Source: Siderastrea radians (lineage: Eukaryota > Cnidaria > Anthozoa > Scleractinia > Rhizangiidae). From it: a DNA stretch of 64,000 bases. The notes under the pieces are model-generated. The model did no database searches. It saw only the letters and a program-made list of their open reading frames with translations, and was not told where the DNA came from. How positions within the stretch are numbered: position 1 is the first letter of the stretch; each line of letters begins with the position of its first letter. Below, piece after piece: positions 32,601-44,233 of this stretch. The stretch is from assembly GCA_964017195.1 (NCBI GenBank), contig OZ024898.1, positions 7,257,294 through 7,321,293 of the forward strand, read 5' to 3'. The position numbers were made by a program, and so were the translations under genes.

Positions 32601-33047
32601 GTTTTGTTGGTTTGTCTCTCAGTTAGTCAATCATTCAGTTTACTGTTTTAGTTAGTAAATTAGTGTAGTTAGTTTATTACTGTAGTTCATTTAGTTAGGT
32701 TAATGACTAGCTTAGTTATTTTAACTAGTAAAGTTTGCTTGGTTAATTAGGAAATAGTTAATGTTACTATTTGTTTACAATAGTCAGGTTATTAGCTTAG
32801 TTAGATAATTAGGCAGTTGGTTAAGTTTAGGGTAATTAATTTAGTTAATTGATTTAAGTAGTTGTCAGCTATTTAGACAGGCAGATAGTGTAGTTAGTCA
32901 GGCCGATAGTTCGTCAGTTAAGTTAAGTTAATAAATTAGTTTGACTGGTGGAGTCACTATTTGGAGAGCGAACGTAGGTAAATAGTTTAACCAGCCTACC
33001 TAGTTATTCGTTAGTGAGTTAATTCAGTTTATTAGTTAGTTGTTAGC

Positions 33048-33555
33048 GAATTACCTTGTTATAGGAAATTAACGCTTGTGTTAATTAAGGTATTTGAAAT
33101 TGACGCGACTTAAATAAACGCGAATTGAAGGGAAAATTACTCCCCAATAAAGGAAATTAACGCGAAAGAGGGGGTAAAACTTCAAAACGAGGGAAGTTAA
33201 CGCGACGAGCACAAGGAAACACCTTGTGGTCACAACTGGAACAAACTTATGTCTATATAAAGATCACAAACAAAACAGGTCTACAGGTGTGTGAGGCAAT
33301 TTCTTTACAGACAATGTGCGTTAAACTCTGCCTAAATGTAGGAAAGCTATTGTTTTGTGGGTGTCAAGAATGTCTGGACTGTATGCAGAATATGGGATTA
33401 AAATGATGGAAATTAAGGTCGCGGAAATTAACGCTCCACTTAATTAACAACGCGGAAATTAACGCTCACAGAAATTAACGCGACTTAAATTAACGCGAAT
33501 TTTTACAATTCGCCTTAATTTCATGGGGCGTTAATTTCCTATAATAAGGTAATTC
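33048..33555. mobile_element. 508-bp element with many internal GAAATTAACGC copies
   Basis: Inverted ends GAATTACCTT(G/A)TTATAGGAAATTAACGC, left at 33048 and inverted at the right end. The 11-mer GAAATTAACGC or close variants occur at least six times inside, mostly followed by G. The small ORF at 33224 has no recognised match. A lacks it. Confidence 0.65.
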
Positions 33556-34480
33556 GTTTTAGTAGTTAACTAGTAAAGCAAGTTTAGCTAGTTAGTCAGA
33601 CAGTTAGTTGGTCAATTTTAATGTTATTTTAGTTTGGGTAGATGGTCGGGTGGTTTTCTTCGTAAATAATACTAGTCTAGTTCAGTTAGATAGTTAAGTA
33701 GTTAAGTTTAGTTTAAACTAGTTTAAGTAGATGATTGATTTGTTTTCTTTGTTATTAATACTTGTTTAGTTCAGATAGTTATTACTTACGTTTAGAGTAA
33801 ACTAGTTTTGGTAGATGATTAATTTGTTTTATTTGTTAATTATACTTGTTTAGTAAGTCAGTGCTGGTAGATAGGTAATTAGTGTAGTGTTAAGCTAGTT
33901 TAGTTAGTTGGTCGGTTTGTTTTTTTCGTTCTAGTAGTAAGAGTAGTTTAGTCAGATAGGTGATTAGTTTAGTCTAGTGTAAAACTAGTTGAAGTAGTAA
34001 AACTAGTCTTCGTTAGTAATACTAGTTTATTTAGCTCAGCTAGCCAGTTAATTTGTCCTTTTCTTAGAGTTTAACTAGTTTTGGTAGGAGGTCGGTTTTT
34101 CAGTATTTTTGGTTAGTTAAGCATGGTGTAAAACTTGTTTAGGTACTCTGTTTTCTTCGTTAGTAATACTAGTTAAGCTTCTTCAGTTGGTCTGTAGGTA
34201 AGTTCAGTGTAAAACTAGTTTCTTGTCTTCGTTACTAATACTAGTTTAGTTCAGTTAGTCGGATAGTTTTAACTTATTAACCTCCTGATAACTGAATTGA
34301 TCTGTTGTTTTCTGGTATTCAGTTTGCTTCAATAGTTAGTTTGTGGTACTTTAGTTATTTTTTTAAGTTTAGACATATTTAACTTATGATAATTTAGTTC
34401 ATTGTCATGAGTGATAAGCATTTTTTTCGGTTACTTAGTTAAGCTGGTTTAGTTAGGTAGGTAATATTGTCGCATATGTA

Positions 34481-35816
34481 ATTCGGGAAAAGCAAGTGAT
34501 TTTTTGTAATAAAGAATTGTATTTACGGACCAAAGAAATCGTGAATGACTTTGTGATGTGTTGAAGAGAAAATGGTAGGTCGGAAAGGCCTAAGTGGTAG
34601 TTCTTCCAAATTACGTGGGATGAAGTTTTTTTTTTCAACGTGAAAGTTTCATTTCCTTCGCTTGCACCGGTTTCATCCACTTTACCTTTCTCCCGCCTCG
34701 ATAACCTAACTTTTGGTCTCCGAGGATGGGATGGCGGGTTTGTTCCAGCCACCCAGCTTAACACGCATGTTGGTATGTGAAGCCTGGACCAAACGGGAAT
34801 GAGAGATGTCGAGAACTCAAAGTCTTGTTCTTGTTTGGCCTGAAACTCTCCGGCGCTTTCGGTGTTCCTCTCGTTTGGCCTTTAACGTCCGTGCTCTATC
34901 ATTGACTCTCATACATCTGCCAACTTTTGCTGCTTCAAATGCGTTAGAATTTTGTCTCAATACTATCCGGATTTACGGAGATGTTCGGAACGATTTCCAA
35001 AGATTTGCGGAAAATTTCGGAAGACGTACCGACGATCTCCAATTGTTGCCGAAGTTATCCAAAGATTGCTGAAGGTTTCAAAAGACAACACCCCACTATG
35101 CGTTTGGACACAGCAAATTAGAGAACTCAAACACGACATTTAGCGTCATTTATACGACTATTTTCTGTCGAAGTTGAATCAAATCAAATTTAAATGTTTT
35201 GCTAAGGGAGTAGTAATCCAGATTTGCGACTGCGTCAGGCGTGAGAAATTGGCCTGTATGCGTGAAATCGATGTTTTCTGAGAGTTGGTAGGATTACTCT
35301 CAAAGACGTTGTTTGGTCCTGACTTACAAGAAGTAAGTAAGTAAGTAAGTAAAACTTTATTTAAACACGGAAAATCATCAGTTAATTAAGCGTTTTGGAG
35401 ATTACGCAGCTATATCTTCCCACAAAGCTCCGATTCCTCCTCGATGTAGTTCCTGCATCAGTGCAACCTCAAAGATCTAGCCTGTTCTAGGCTCTTGAAT
35501 TGCTTATAGGTAGAAAGGACGGTGCTTAAATTAACAAAGAACGCGAAAATAAGGCGTGCGAGATCTGGGAAAAGAGGGCGTTTTTTGTGTTCATTTGCTC
35601 AATTCTCTTTTCCTACAATCTCGGAGCCTAGAACAGGTTACCAAGCATCTCAGTGTGTCCCGAGGTCTTGAACATCATGCTGACTAGCTGGGTTGAAAGA
35701 ATTTGTCTTCGCTCAGACGATTGCTTCGTTGGGTCCTGTCTTCTTCACCTTCACGTGTATATTTTTTAAAAGAAAGCCATGACACTATTCCAAAAGAGTA
35801 AGGCACGGGTTTACCG
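34481..35816. other. Intergenic, no gene recognised
   Basis: 34481-34780 still aligns weakly with the copy A flank. 34800-35150 has short ORFs with no recognisable product. A TAAG microsatellite lies at 35333-35352. Nothing else seen. Confidence 0.4.
35333..35352. repeat. (TAAG)n microsatellite
   Basis: Five to six TAAG units followed by AAAACTTTATTTAAACACGG. Confidence 0.85.
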
Positions 35817-36424
35817 GTTTCGTCTGGGCTGATTGGAGCTCATTTCACTGTCAGTGTGCTGGACGAATTATGTTTGAAGAATCCCGGTCTATGATCAGGC
35901 ACCTCAATAGTGAAGGAAATTTGTCCAACTTTCTGAAATATATAAACATTCATTTTGAAAAATATCTGTGGATTGGGTGAATAATGAAGGGAGAATCATT
36001 ACCGGCGAAAAGCCCGGGTCTCCACACTGCAGAAAAATATCTTAAGGATCTTTATATTGCAAAAAGTAAGTATTTAATAGTTGAGTTCGTTTTTCGTGCA
36101 AATTTCCTTCGCCATTGTGTGATCATGGTGAAATGATGAAAGAAGAATCGTAGCAGGCGCTTAATGTTTGTAAAACCTGGTTTCGTCTGGGCTGATTGGA
36201 GCTCATTTCACTGCAGTGTGCTGGACGAATTATATTTGAAAAATCCCGTCTATGATCACGCAATAGTGAAGGTTATTTGTCAAGTTTCTAAAGTATAAAC
36301 GTTCATTTTGAAAAAGATTTGTGAATTGGGTGAATAATGAAGGGCGAATCATTACCAGCGAAAAGCTCAGGTCTGCACACTGGAGAAAAATATCTTTAAA
36401 TAAAAATATTCTTCAAAAAGTAAG
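35817..36424. repeat. Direct duplication of about 250 bp (two copies, 363 bp apart)
   Basis: 35817-36070 and 36180-36424 share TTTCGTCTGGGCTGATTGGA at the start and AAAAAGTAAGT at the end, with about 10% differences. Each contains an ATG frame (MKGESLPAKS...), which in the first copy runs 28 codons to an excellent donor AAA/GTAAGT; in the second it meets TAA just before. Confidence 0.7.
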
Positions 36425-36429
36425 TGTCC

Positions 36430-36678
36430 AAATTTCCTTATATAGCGCATTTTCTATGTGAACATAATGAAATGCGCTTTACAAGCAGGTGGAATTAGAA
36501 TTTGGAAATGTTGGTTTTTATGGAGGGAGGAAAACCGGAGAACCCGGAGAAAAACCCTCGGAGCAAGGACGAGAACCAACAACAAACTCAACCCACATAT
36601 GACACCGGGACCGGGAATCGAACCCGGGCCACATTGGTGGAAGGCGAGTGCTCTCACCACTGCGCCATCCCTGCTCCC
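36430..36678 (-). repeat. tRNA-derived SINE
   Basis: On the - strand, GGAGCAGGGATGGCGCAGTGG at the 5' end (A box TGGCGCAGTGG) is followed by GGTTCGATTCCCGG (B box) about 45 bases later, a tRNA-like head. The body has GTTTTTCTCCGGGTTCTCCGG and the tail TTGTAAAGCGCATTTC...GCGCTATATAAGG. Length about 250 bp. A SINE, not a functional tRNA: the acceptor stem does not close. Confidence 0.85.
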
Positions 36679-37631
36679 CTTCGCATCATTATTTTGTGAT
36701 GGCATCGGCAAATAATGACGAGCGAATCATGAATCGCCAGCTATATTTCATTTCCCATGTTTCACCCATGATCACAAAATAATCACCGAAATATGCGCAA
36801 AGAATGAGTTTACATCAAACATACTAATACCCAAAATATAATTCATTCAGAAGCAGAATAACCTGTATACTGTATCCTTCAACGCTCTGTGATTATAGGC
36901 AAATCATGACTAAAAACGCGGGCCAGCAGACGGCAGTGCAATCGGCTTTAGTAGTTATCGGCAGAAACGATAAATTCCCTTACATTTTTGCCATCCAGTA
37001 GCCCTTGGCTTTCTGTGATTGAATGAGGGCCGCATCAGTACTGTTACTTTTCCATATTGGGATGCTAGATAGATAGTTGTAGATAGTGGTAACTATTATG
37101 TTAGGGGATCCCCTAGCCCGACTCATTTGCATTACAATAGAATCATGGACTCGAGGAAATTTCAGACAGTTTTGCCGTTTTGCCGGAAAAGGACTGCCTG
37201 ACGTGCGTTTACATCGTAATGCAAATGAGAAAAATTATCTATGAAAAGGACTTTTGTTTAATTGGGTATCAGTATGGGTATTTGGAACCAGACAAAAGAT
37301 AATCAAATTCGATACCTCATAATATTGGACATCTGCCTCCCGGGATCTATCAGCAGCCCTCCTTGTAACCCTATTTTGGACTTAGCTGATTGATAGAAGT
37401 GTAACAATATAATACCTTACCCCTCAGGCCTTAAAGATCTTTGTACCAGAGCTAAAAACCCTTACCCTATTTTAGACCAAAAAGTATAATTTTCCAGTCA
37501 CTATTTCACACTTAACCCCTGAATTCTTTCTTCCAGCTCAAAAATGATATCATTTGGGGATGCACATACAGTAGTACCTATTTTGCTACGTTGCAGCACA
37601 GGGAGACCACGTTCAGTTCGTGTGGTTGTTG
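36679..37631. other. Intergenic, no gene recognised
   Basis: A short inverted repeat CTCATTTGCATTAC (37122-37135) with its inverse at 37218-37231 may mark a small element. No ORF of note. Confidence 0.4.
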
Positions 37632-38060
37632 TTATGTTTTAGTGTCCGAGCTCGAGTTGTACGTGATATTCTCTAATTCGGAGATCTTCAAGTTGTAATA
37701 TTCGTTTCTTTTATGGTTGAGCAGTTTCTTATACTGCTGTAAGGTTGTATGATATTTTTCGCGTACCTTGTCGTTCAAAGGATCTCTGTGTTTTTCGTTT
37801 GAAAGTTTTCTTAACTCATGCCTTTTTAAGCGACATTCCTTATCAAAGCATTTTTTATTTGGGGATGAGTAAGTGCGTTTATGTCGTCTCATCGTCCGTA
37901 TCTTAAGGCACCTTTTGCGGTGGCGATAAGAATACTTTCTACCTATTCAACGGATGTGTTTACATTCTGAGCTGATTTAATGTCATCTAGATAATCCTGG
38001 ATAAATATTTGCATACTCGAAGACTGAAGAACTTCTTTGAATTTAGGTGAAGAGTTACTT
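37632..38060 (-). pseudogene. LINE ORF2 fragment (between endonuclease and reverse transcriptase)
   Basis: The frame at 37632-37892 reads KKCFDKECRLKRHELRKLSN, then REKYHTTLQQYKKLLNHKRNEYY, typical of the basic region that follows the endonuclease in non-LTR elements. Upstream, in shifted frames up to about 38060, EVLQSSSMQIFIQDYL and ILIATAKGALRYG continue the similarity. Truncated and frameshifted; no RT motifs remain. Confidence 0.6.
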
Positions 38061-38109
38061 TCCCACAGGAATTGTTTTGGTAATCGTGTTAAGGTATCAT
38101 TCTTTGGTA

Positions 38110-40890
38110 AGGGGCCAACCATTTAACTTCTGAAGGAGAGGGGGGGGGGGGGGGGTTGGGTGATTTGATATAGGCATGAATTTTTTTTCCTGGGGTATGT
38201 GCTTGCAAGATATTTTTTTCTCCCTCCAACGTTCTGCATGAAATTGTTTTGTGTGTGAGGATGGGGTTAGTAGGCCTTCATTATAAATCAAATTATAAAG
38301 GATCTGTGAAAGAAACTTTGAACGAATTTATTAATTTTTATCTAAGAGTTTTTGACTGACCTTTATAATACAGTACATTCATTTTTACACCCAATGTAAA
38401 ACATTGAGGTGACCCCTTCCAACTGATGAAAGGAGTCAGACTTGTCCCCAGACTTTAATCATTTGCAAGACGAACGCGCCTACAGTACAGTACATAGCAG
38501 GGTGGAAAAAGGTTGGGCGCTGAAACGAGCGCGTCCGAGCAAAAAGGTGTGATGCAGTGGACTGGGATCAAATTGGGTGCTAGATCAAAATTCAAAATTC
38601 AAAAATCAAAATTTCAAAATCCTGATAATTTATTACTAGTTCCCGATAAAAAACGCCAACTTTGGGTTATCTTTTCTTTGTCTTTTCCGCCTTAATTGAT
38701 ACTAACAAACTGTCTAAAAAACTGTCTAAAAACGAGCAGAGCAAAATAAAAAGATGGAAACTGGCGTTAGGATGACGCGTATTTATAATTCGTGCAGCTC
38801 GTGCAAGGTTAATCAGGACACGTCCCTGGTAATTAATTAAATCAAATCAACATCCACACTGCGCTTCTCCTTCTTTTTCCCCAGTACCTCTCCTATGCTT
38901 GTCTGTTTTTTTTAGGTACTGCAAATAGAATTGCTTCTCAGTTTAAATGGTTTTCTTCGCTCTGTTTTTGTGAGATAAAGGGAGGAGAAATCTGCAAATT
39001 TAATTTCACTTTTAATTTGTTTACATGCAGTTGGCGGCGTTGCTACGAATCATCGCCATGGCGTGTTGCAAGGAGGCAAAGTTTTAAGTTGCAAAACGCC
39101 ACTATCTCCAAATATCTCCACCTAATTTTTTATTATGTTATGTAAAATTTATCGGGCTTTAATATGTGTGAGATTTAGGGTGGAGTAATTCGGAGCTTTT
39201 TTTAAAGAGAAGTGGGAATACAATCATGTCATGTTTTTCGGCAAGAGCAAGCATTCGACACCCTCAGATTAAGCGCATTTTTCGGTAACTTACGTGAAAA
39301 AGATTGCCTAATGTCCACACAGACATATGCATTTTAAGCTGTGAGCCAGGACTGTGAAAAAACGTTTTAATCATAGGGCACGGCTGGCTGAAAAATAAAG
39401 AAAGAAAATGAGATTTCCGGTTTGTTGAAAGACAAATTTTTCTGGCCACCAAAGAGCGCTCGTGCCAGTCCTTCTCCGCATCACACATCGCTTGAAGAGC
39501 GGACTGCTCGTTTCATCGCCCAACCTGTTCATGCTTTTCCCGCCCTAGTACATAATGCGTGCATAGCGCTACAGAACAGTACAGTGCATAGCGCGGATGC
39601 GCCTACAGTACATATTCTACGGGAAGATAATGAACCACATCCTTTCCTTGTTACATGTAAATCAAACTGGGAACCACCAGTACAGCAATAAGTTGCTTTA
39701 GATAGCTATCTAGAAAGAGTTAAATCCAACTCGCAGCTGAAGTACACATTACAAAACCAAAAAATAATCTGCATCCAGCAGAACACAAAGCACTTAGAGA
39801 CTGGAAAGATAACATAGAAACTAACATCAGGAAAGCTGACAAAGGGACTACATCTGTGTTCATAAGCCTAGCTGACAAGAAAGACGAGGGGCAATTTCAA
39901 TTGGACAACATACACGAACATGAAAAACTACTGAGGCCTCTTGCAGTACCTATGGCTGAAGAGACATCTCTCAAAGTACAACAATTGGTTACAGTACTTC
40001 ACAATGAACACGACATTAACAAAATGACTGAAAAATGGCTTTGTCAAGCACAAAACCGGCCCCGAATTCCAGTATTTTACACCCTTAGGAAAATCCACAA
40101 ACCGACTTGGCAGACCGATAATTTCGGGAGATTCAGGTCCAACAGAGAAGTTAACGGTATTTGTTGACATACTACTCCAGCCATTAGCACAACAACAGAA
40201 GTCATATCTCAAAGACTGATACAGTCCATTGTGCTCCATTAATTGAGAGGACTAAAGTTTCAGAGAACGCAATCCTTGTATCAATGGACGTAACAAGCTT
40301 GTGTACTAATATTCCACAAGAAAGGGAAAACATACAGTATGCGAGGCATACGACACCTTCTTTAAAGACACACCTCCTATCCCTACAGTTTATTTCACAA
40401 GTGCTCAGGCTAATATTACAGGAGAACTCGTTCCAGCTCTGTATCAAATAGATATTTAATAAAGTTTACTTCATGTTCCAACAGCTATTCTGGCATTCTT
40501 GATTTAGAGAGCACTTAAAAATTTGTTCTTCAAATCACAACACCAGCATGATCTTGAAGTTCAGAAAACATGTATCAAGATTGGTAACCAAAGGCCGGTG
40601 CTACAAATGTAAAGAAAAAGCCATCTGAGGGGGACACATCATTGTGCAAAGAATCCCCTTTTACCCAAGTCCAAATGCTAAAATCTTTTAACAGGCTGCT
40701 GATAAAGTTCAATGTGTCAACCTAAAACATCTTGCCAGAATTTTGTTTCGAGCCCAATGTACGGTGCATGATTTTTTTTTTGGACAATACTCTTGTGCAG
40801 GAATTTTTTTCTTACGCATATGCACTTGCGGGATATTTTTTTTTTCAAAATCACCCAACCCCCCTTTCAGAAGTTAAATGGTTAGCCCCT
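38110..40890. mobile_element. 2.8-kb segment bounded by AGGGGCCAACCATTTAACTT inverted repeats
   Basis: 25-bp ends at 38110-38134 and 40866-40890 differ at one position; inward, both sides continue with a G/C run and GGTTGGGTGATTT and its inverse. Contains the Penelope fragment and no transposase. No clear target duplication, so it could be one element or two copies of a short repeat in opposite orientation. Confidence 0.5.
39702..40460 (+). pseudogene. Penelope-like reverse transcriptase fragment (second lineage)
   Basis: Frames switch along the way: HPAEHKALRDWKDNIETNI, ADKGTTSVFISLADK, LLRPLAVPMAEETS, then RIPVFYTLRKIHKP, then in another frame GRPIISGDSGPTEKLT and LLQPLAQQQKSYLKD, then VSMDVTSLCTNIPQE (motif A) and LILQENSFQ. 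This is the N-terminal and early finger/palm part of a Penelope-type RT, only distantly related to the pair at 16-20 kb. At least two frameshifts; no YVDD or GIY-YIG. Confidence 0.75.
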
Positions 40891-41628
40891 AAAGCATCCT
40901 GATAGCAAATTTCGGTGCCAATATTTAACGAGGTCACCAGTGGGCTATGATCTGATTAAATACGTAGGCTTTTTAACTATAAAGCTTTTGAAATGAGAAA
41001 ATAAGTTTTGGTCACAAATAACATAGTCAACAACGCTCACGCCAGTTTTTCTATGAAATGTGGCTCTTCCTAGGGAGTCCCCACTTACTCTGCCGTTAAG
41101 TATTCTAAGGTCTGCGCTTTTGCAGATTTCAAGAAGTCGTTTGCCGCGATTGTTAAGTTAGTTGTCAAAACTATTGCTCCGAGTTAAACCGAAAGAAAAT
41201 TGGGACTGATCATTTGCTATCATGGCGTTTCCATCTTGGCTTACGCAGTCACAGAGTTATATGACTGCATGCATCTATACCAATGTGATATTTACATAAT
41301 TATCTATCATATCGTGTCCACTGAACAAGATAAAAAATAGGTATTAATTACAAGCTCTCAAAAATGGCTGCCACTTTTCAGTACATTTTGACAGCTGCAG
41401 TTACCATTTATTAGTCTGATCTTAAAAACAGTTCTGATAATAAGCCAGTTAAGTAAATAAAATTCTGTACAGGTGCTTAATTGCTTCCCTTAATGCAGTC
41501 TTGCATCCTCATTCGTTTTCCTTTTGTTTTCAATTTTCTTCCTATATCTGCAATAAGACTAATGCAAAGAAATTTACATAGATTCGATCTGAAATAACCT
41601 ATTAGTTTATTCTTTTTTATTGTTGAAG
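40891..41628 (+). other. Upstream part of fragment C'
   Basis: From about 41260 it aligns with 55060-55586 of copy C (CAAGCTCTCAAAAATGG, CATTTATTAGTCTGATC). No Roc exon found on this side. Confidence 0.5.
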
Positions 41629-41725
41629 AGCAAAAGGCAAACATTGATAGCATTCAAGCGCTGAGAAACAAAATCATGGAAGTTTTGAAAGAGCAGCCAC
41701 ACATAGGACAGAAAATACCTGTGAG
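41629..41725 (+). pseudogene. Fragment C', COR exon 1
   Basis: 97 bases, phase 1 in, phase 2 out: QKANIDSIQALRNKIMEVLK then EQPHIGQKIPV. Acceptor TGTTGAAG, donor GAG/GTAAAT. Nearly identical to 55587-55683. It lies upstream of the Roc exon of copy C, out of order, and the following exon is truncated, so I treat it as a gene fragment. Confidence 0.7.
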
Positions 41726-42972
41726 GTAAATAACATAAAACGCATGTTTTAAGTAGTTTCGTATCTCAGGGAGGTACGTGTCATTGACCTTTATCGGATA
41801 AAAGTGTTATAGGAAAATATGTGGTTCTTATGTACACAGGGTACATTGCACGATGTATTTACTTTACAGTAGGAAATACTTCTGTAAAGTCATTCATAAT
41901 CTTATGAATGGGCAGTACGATAATGTTTTGAAATGTTCAATTATGGCACTGTTCAATAATGTTCCTCAGTACAAAGATCTGGACAAAGTTCCCCCTAATC
42001 GCTCACGGAATTGGGCTTGCTATTGCCTCAGTTTTTTTTCCAGTAGCTGTGTCTGAGTTCCTTCAAACCCTGATGATAGTTATTATAATAAGTGTGACTC
42101 TTCACCGGTGCAGGTGACAGTTGAGGAGGTTGCCTTTTCGTGGATAGATTTACAGTGATCTGATTCCTTTAGATTTGGTCCAACAACTACAAGTCAGTCA
42201 AAAAATTAACCTCGTACTGTGCTTTGGTCTGGCCCTTCAGCACCTTTAAGCCCAAGTATTTTTTGGCGTATATTGTAGGGTCTGTGCCTGGGGGTTTACC
42301 ACATCTTAGGCCTTGATGACATGCTTAACTTCCAGCTCTGTAGGGGGACTGCTGCTTGTGCTGAGGACACCTGACGCTGGCAGCCTGCCTGCTCTGCCCA
42401 TTTCTCTAGTTTTGGTATCTTGTTGATGTGGTGCCCACCATCTTGGCAAGATGGTGGGCCAAGACTTGGCTGTTAGTCGTTTTGCATGTTCTTTAGTCGT
42501 TTCTTCAAGCTTGTATCCTTTCCTTGTGGCTCTTCTTCTTGTAACCAGCAGCTGCTTCAATGCAGTTCCTATCAGGTTTTTCACTTGCTGGTGGTATTGT
42601 GGTCAGATTTCCCTGTGATCTGCTGGTGTCTTTTGGTGTCTGAACTTTGTGATGTCATGCTGTTTGTGATACTACTGTAGGTATGCTACCAGGAAGTATT
42701 AGATTAAAACCACAAAATACAGGCAATGAGGAGGTAACCCATTGAGGAAGTAGCATCTCATCCAAGGTGGAGTCATAAATATTCCCAATCAGTTTACCAT
42801 ATAGAAATAACAGTTATGCTTCTGGTCACAAGGAGCCACTTAATGCTTTAAATAGCTTGTATTTTAACTTTGTATTAGATTAAATCTGGGAAAGAAGTCA
42901 GTGTCTTGACATTAAGTGAATTTGATGTCTATGTACCTAATGGCATGACTGTGTTTATCTTTTGCCCTCTAG
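41726..42972 (+). other. Fragment C' intron
   Basis: Uninterrupted counterpart of the copy C intron 55684-59226, without its foldback: GAGTTCCTTCAAACCCTGATG (42055) is the empty region. The frame on the - strand at 42306-42584 also exists in copy C (58601-58792), shorter and broken, and has no recognised product. Confidence 0.65.
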
Positions 42973-43039
42973 GTGGTTAAATTTTGAAAAGGTTGTTGAT
43001 GCTTTGGTCGCCAAAAACATCAATCACATCCGTTTGGAG
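42973..43039 (+). pseudogene. Fragment C', COR exon 2, truncated
   Basis: WLNFEKVVDALVAKNINHI and a few more codons; similarity to 59227 onward stops at TTTGGAG. The next base starts the Ngaro-like derivative, and the rest of the exon does not resume after it. Confidence 0.8.
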
Positions 43040-44233
43040 GAAGAGCGCTGAGGGGGCGGTGCTTCGAGCAAAAATACAGCAGAAAAGGGCTGCCCTTTCC
43101 CAGTCTTCCAAGTCTTCGCCGTCTCCTCCCGTTTTCTCTGTTCGGACACAAGTTCCTCACCCGGACTCACGCTCCGTGAAGACCCTAGATGACCTGAGGA
43201 AGGATGAAACCTTGCAAGATCATGTGGCACAACAACTCGCCCAGTTAGCCGTTGGAGATGATTGTTCTAGTTCCGACAGTGATGAAAACGATGGCGAAGA
43301 ATCTGATGATTCCAGAAGCCGAAGGGCTTCTCGACGATCGGCTGGTAAGTCGTTAAGTTCGGGGAAAACAGTTAAACTGGTAAGTCGTTACGTTTGGGGA
43401 AAACAGTTAAACCGTACGGCTGTTCCGTGACTTGTTAGTGCGCGCTGATGTCCCTTCGGCGGGGTGTTACACGGGGCACTCCTTTCGCCGGGGTGGGGCT
43501 ACCTATGCCTTTCGGTCAGGGGTTCCTGGGGAACTTATTCAGGTTATGGGTGATTGGAAATCAGACGCTTATAAGCGCTATTTCGACTTTTCTTTTGATA
43601 CTATGTTGTCAGTTAGTTCTCGCATGAGGGATTCTATTGTTTAATTCGTCTTGGTTTTCCACTTCGTTTTTCCCCTCTTTTCGCTCCCAGCTGGTTTCTG
43701 TTGTGTTTGGCCCTTCGTTTGGTGCTTCGAATTAGTTTTATCGTGTTTTTAGCTCGTGATCTTTGTAGCTTGTTATTGCTATCGTTTAATAAACTTATTC
43801 TTTCGGCCAAACACTGTTTACTGGTTTTGCATTGGGAGCAAAAAGGGGGAATTTGGATATTTTAAACATTTTATTTAAAATAGGTAATTGCCCCCGTATA
43901 GGTGATCTGGTTTTCATCAGAGATTGGGATCGTATTGCGACATATAAGTCGGTTCATTTCTATTGTTGCGTTCTTCAGTTACAGCATGTTAATTTTGTAA
44001 GCACGATTGTCGATCATCTTGTATGTTTAGTTGTTACTTTTCCCTCCCGCCCTCCCTTTTGTTATTGATGGTATATCCTTATTGTAATCGTAGTAGTTAG
44101 CGTGCTTCGAATTAGTTTTATCGTGTTTTTAGCTCGTGATCTTTGTAGCTTGTTATTGCTATCGTTTAATAAACTTATTCTTTCGGCCAAACACTGTTTA
44201 CTGGTTTTGCATTGGGAGCAAAAAGGGGGAATT
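43040..44233 (+). mobile_element. Internally deleted DIRS/Ngaro-type (tyrosine-recombinase) retrotransposon
   Basis: A gag-like frame (EGAVLRAKIQQKRAALSQSS ... DETLQDHVAQQLAQLAV, Ser/Asp-rich, SAGKSLSSGKTVKL) runs to 43430. It is followed directly by the end of a tyrosine recombinase, GHSFRRGGATYAFRSGVPG, QVMGDWKSDAYKRYFDFS (to 43644), with His-x-x-Arg and the catalytic Tyr. RT and RNase H are gone. The 3' end has two 132-bp direct repeats (43722-43853 and 44102-44233) separated by 248 bp, the B1-A2-B2 layout of Ngaro elements. The 5' repeat A1 was not found, so the 5' end is truncated. Confidence 0.7.
43722..44233 (+). repeat. Split direct repeats of the Ngaro-like element
   Basis: GTGCTTCGAATTAGTTTTAT to GAGCAAAAAGGGGGAATT occurs twice, 380 bp apart, virtually identical; each has AATAAA within TTTAATAAACTTATT. 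Confidence 0.85.

Larger units (their letters stand above)
32240..34480. repeat. Degenerate AT-rich minisatellite 3' of copy B
   Basis: Same TTAGTTAGT/AGATGGTCGG phrases as 8811-12590 and in the same order at several points (GATTAATTTAGTTAATTGATT, GGCAGATAGTGTAGTTAG). It was therefore duplicated together with the gene. Two insertions lie in it, at 32255-32600 and 33048-33555. Confidence 0.7.

Noticed and set aside
36611..36678. A tRNA gene on the - strand
   Set aside because: A and B boxes are present, but the acceptor stem does not pair and the sequence continues into a SINE body and tail.
42306..42584. 92-codon - strand ORF in the C' intron
   Set aside because: Its counterpart in copy C (58601-58792) is shorter and out of line, no domain is recognised, and it lies in an intron of the other strand.
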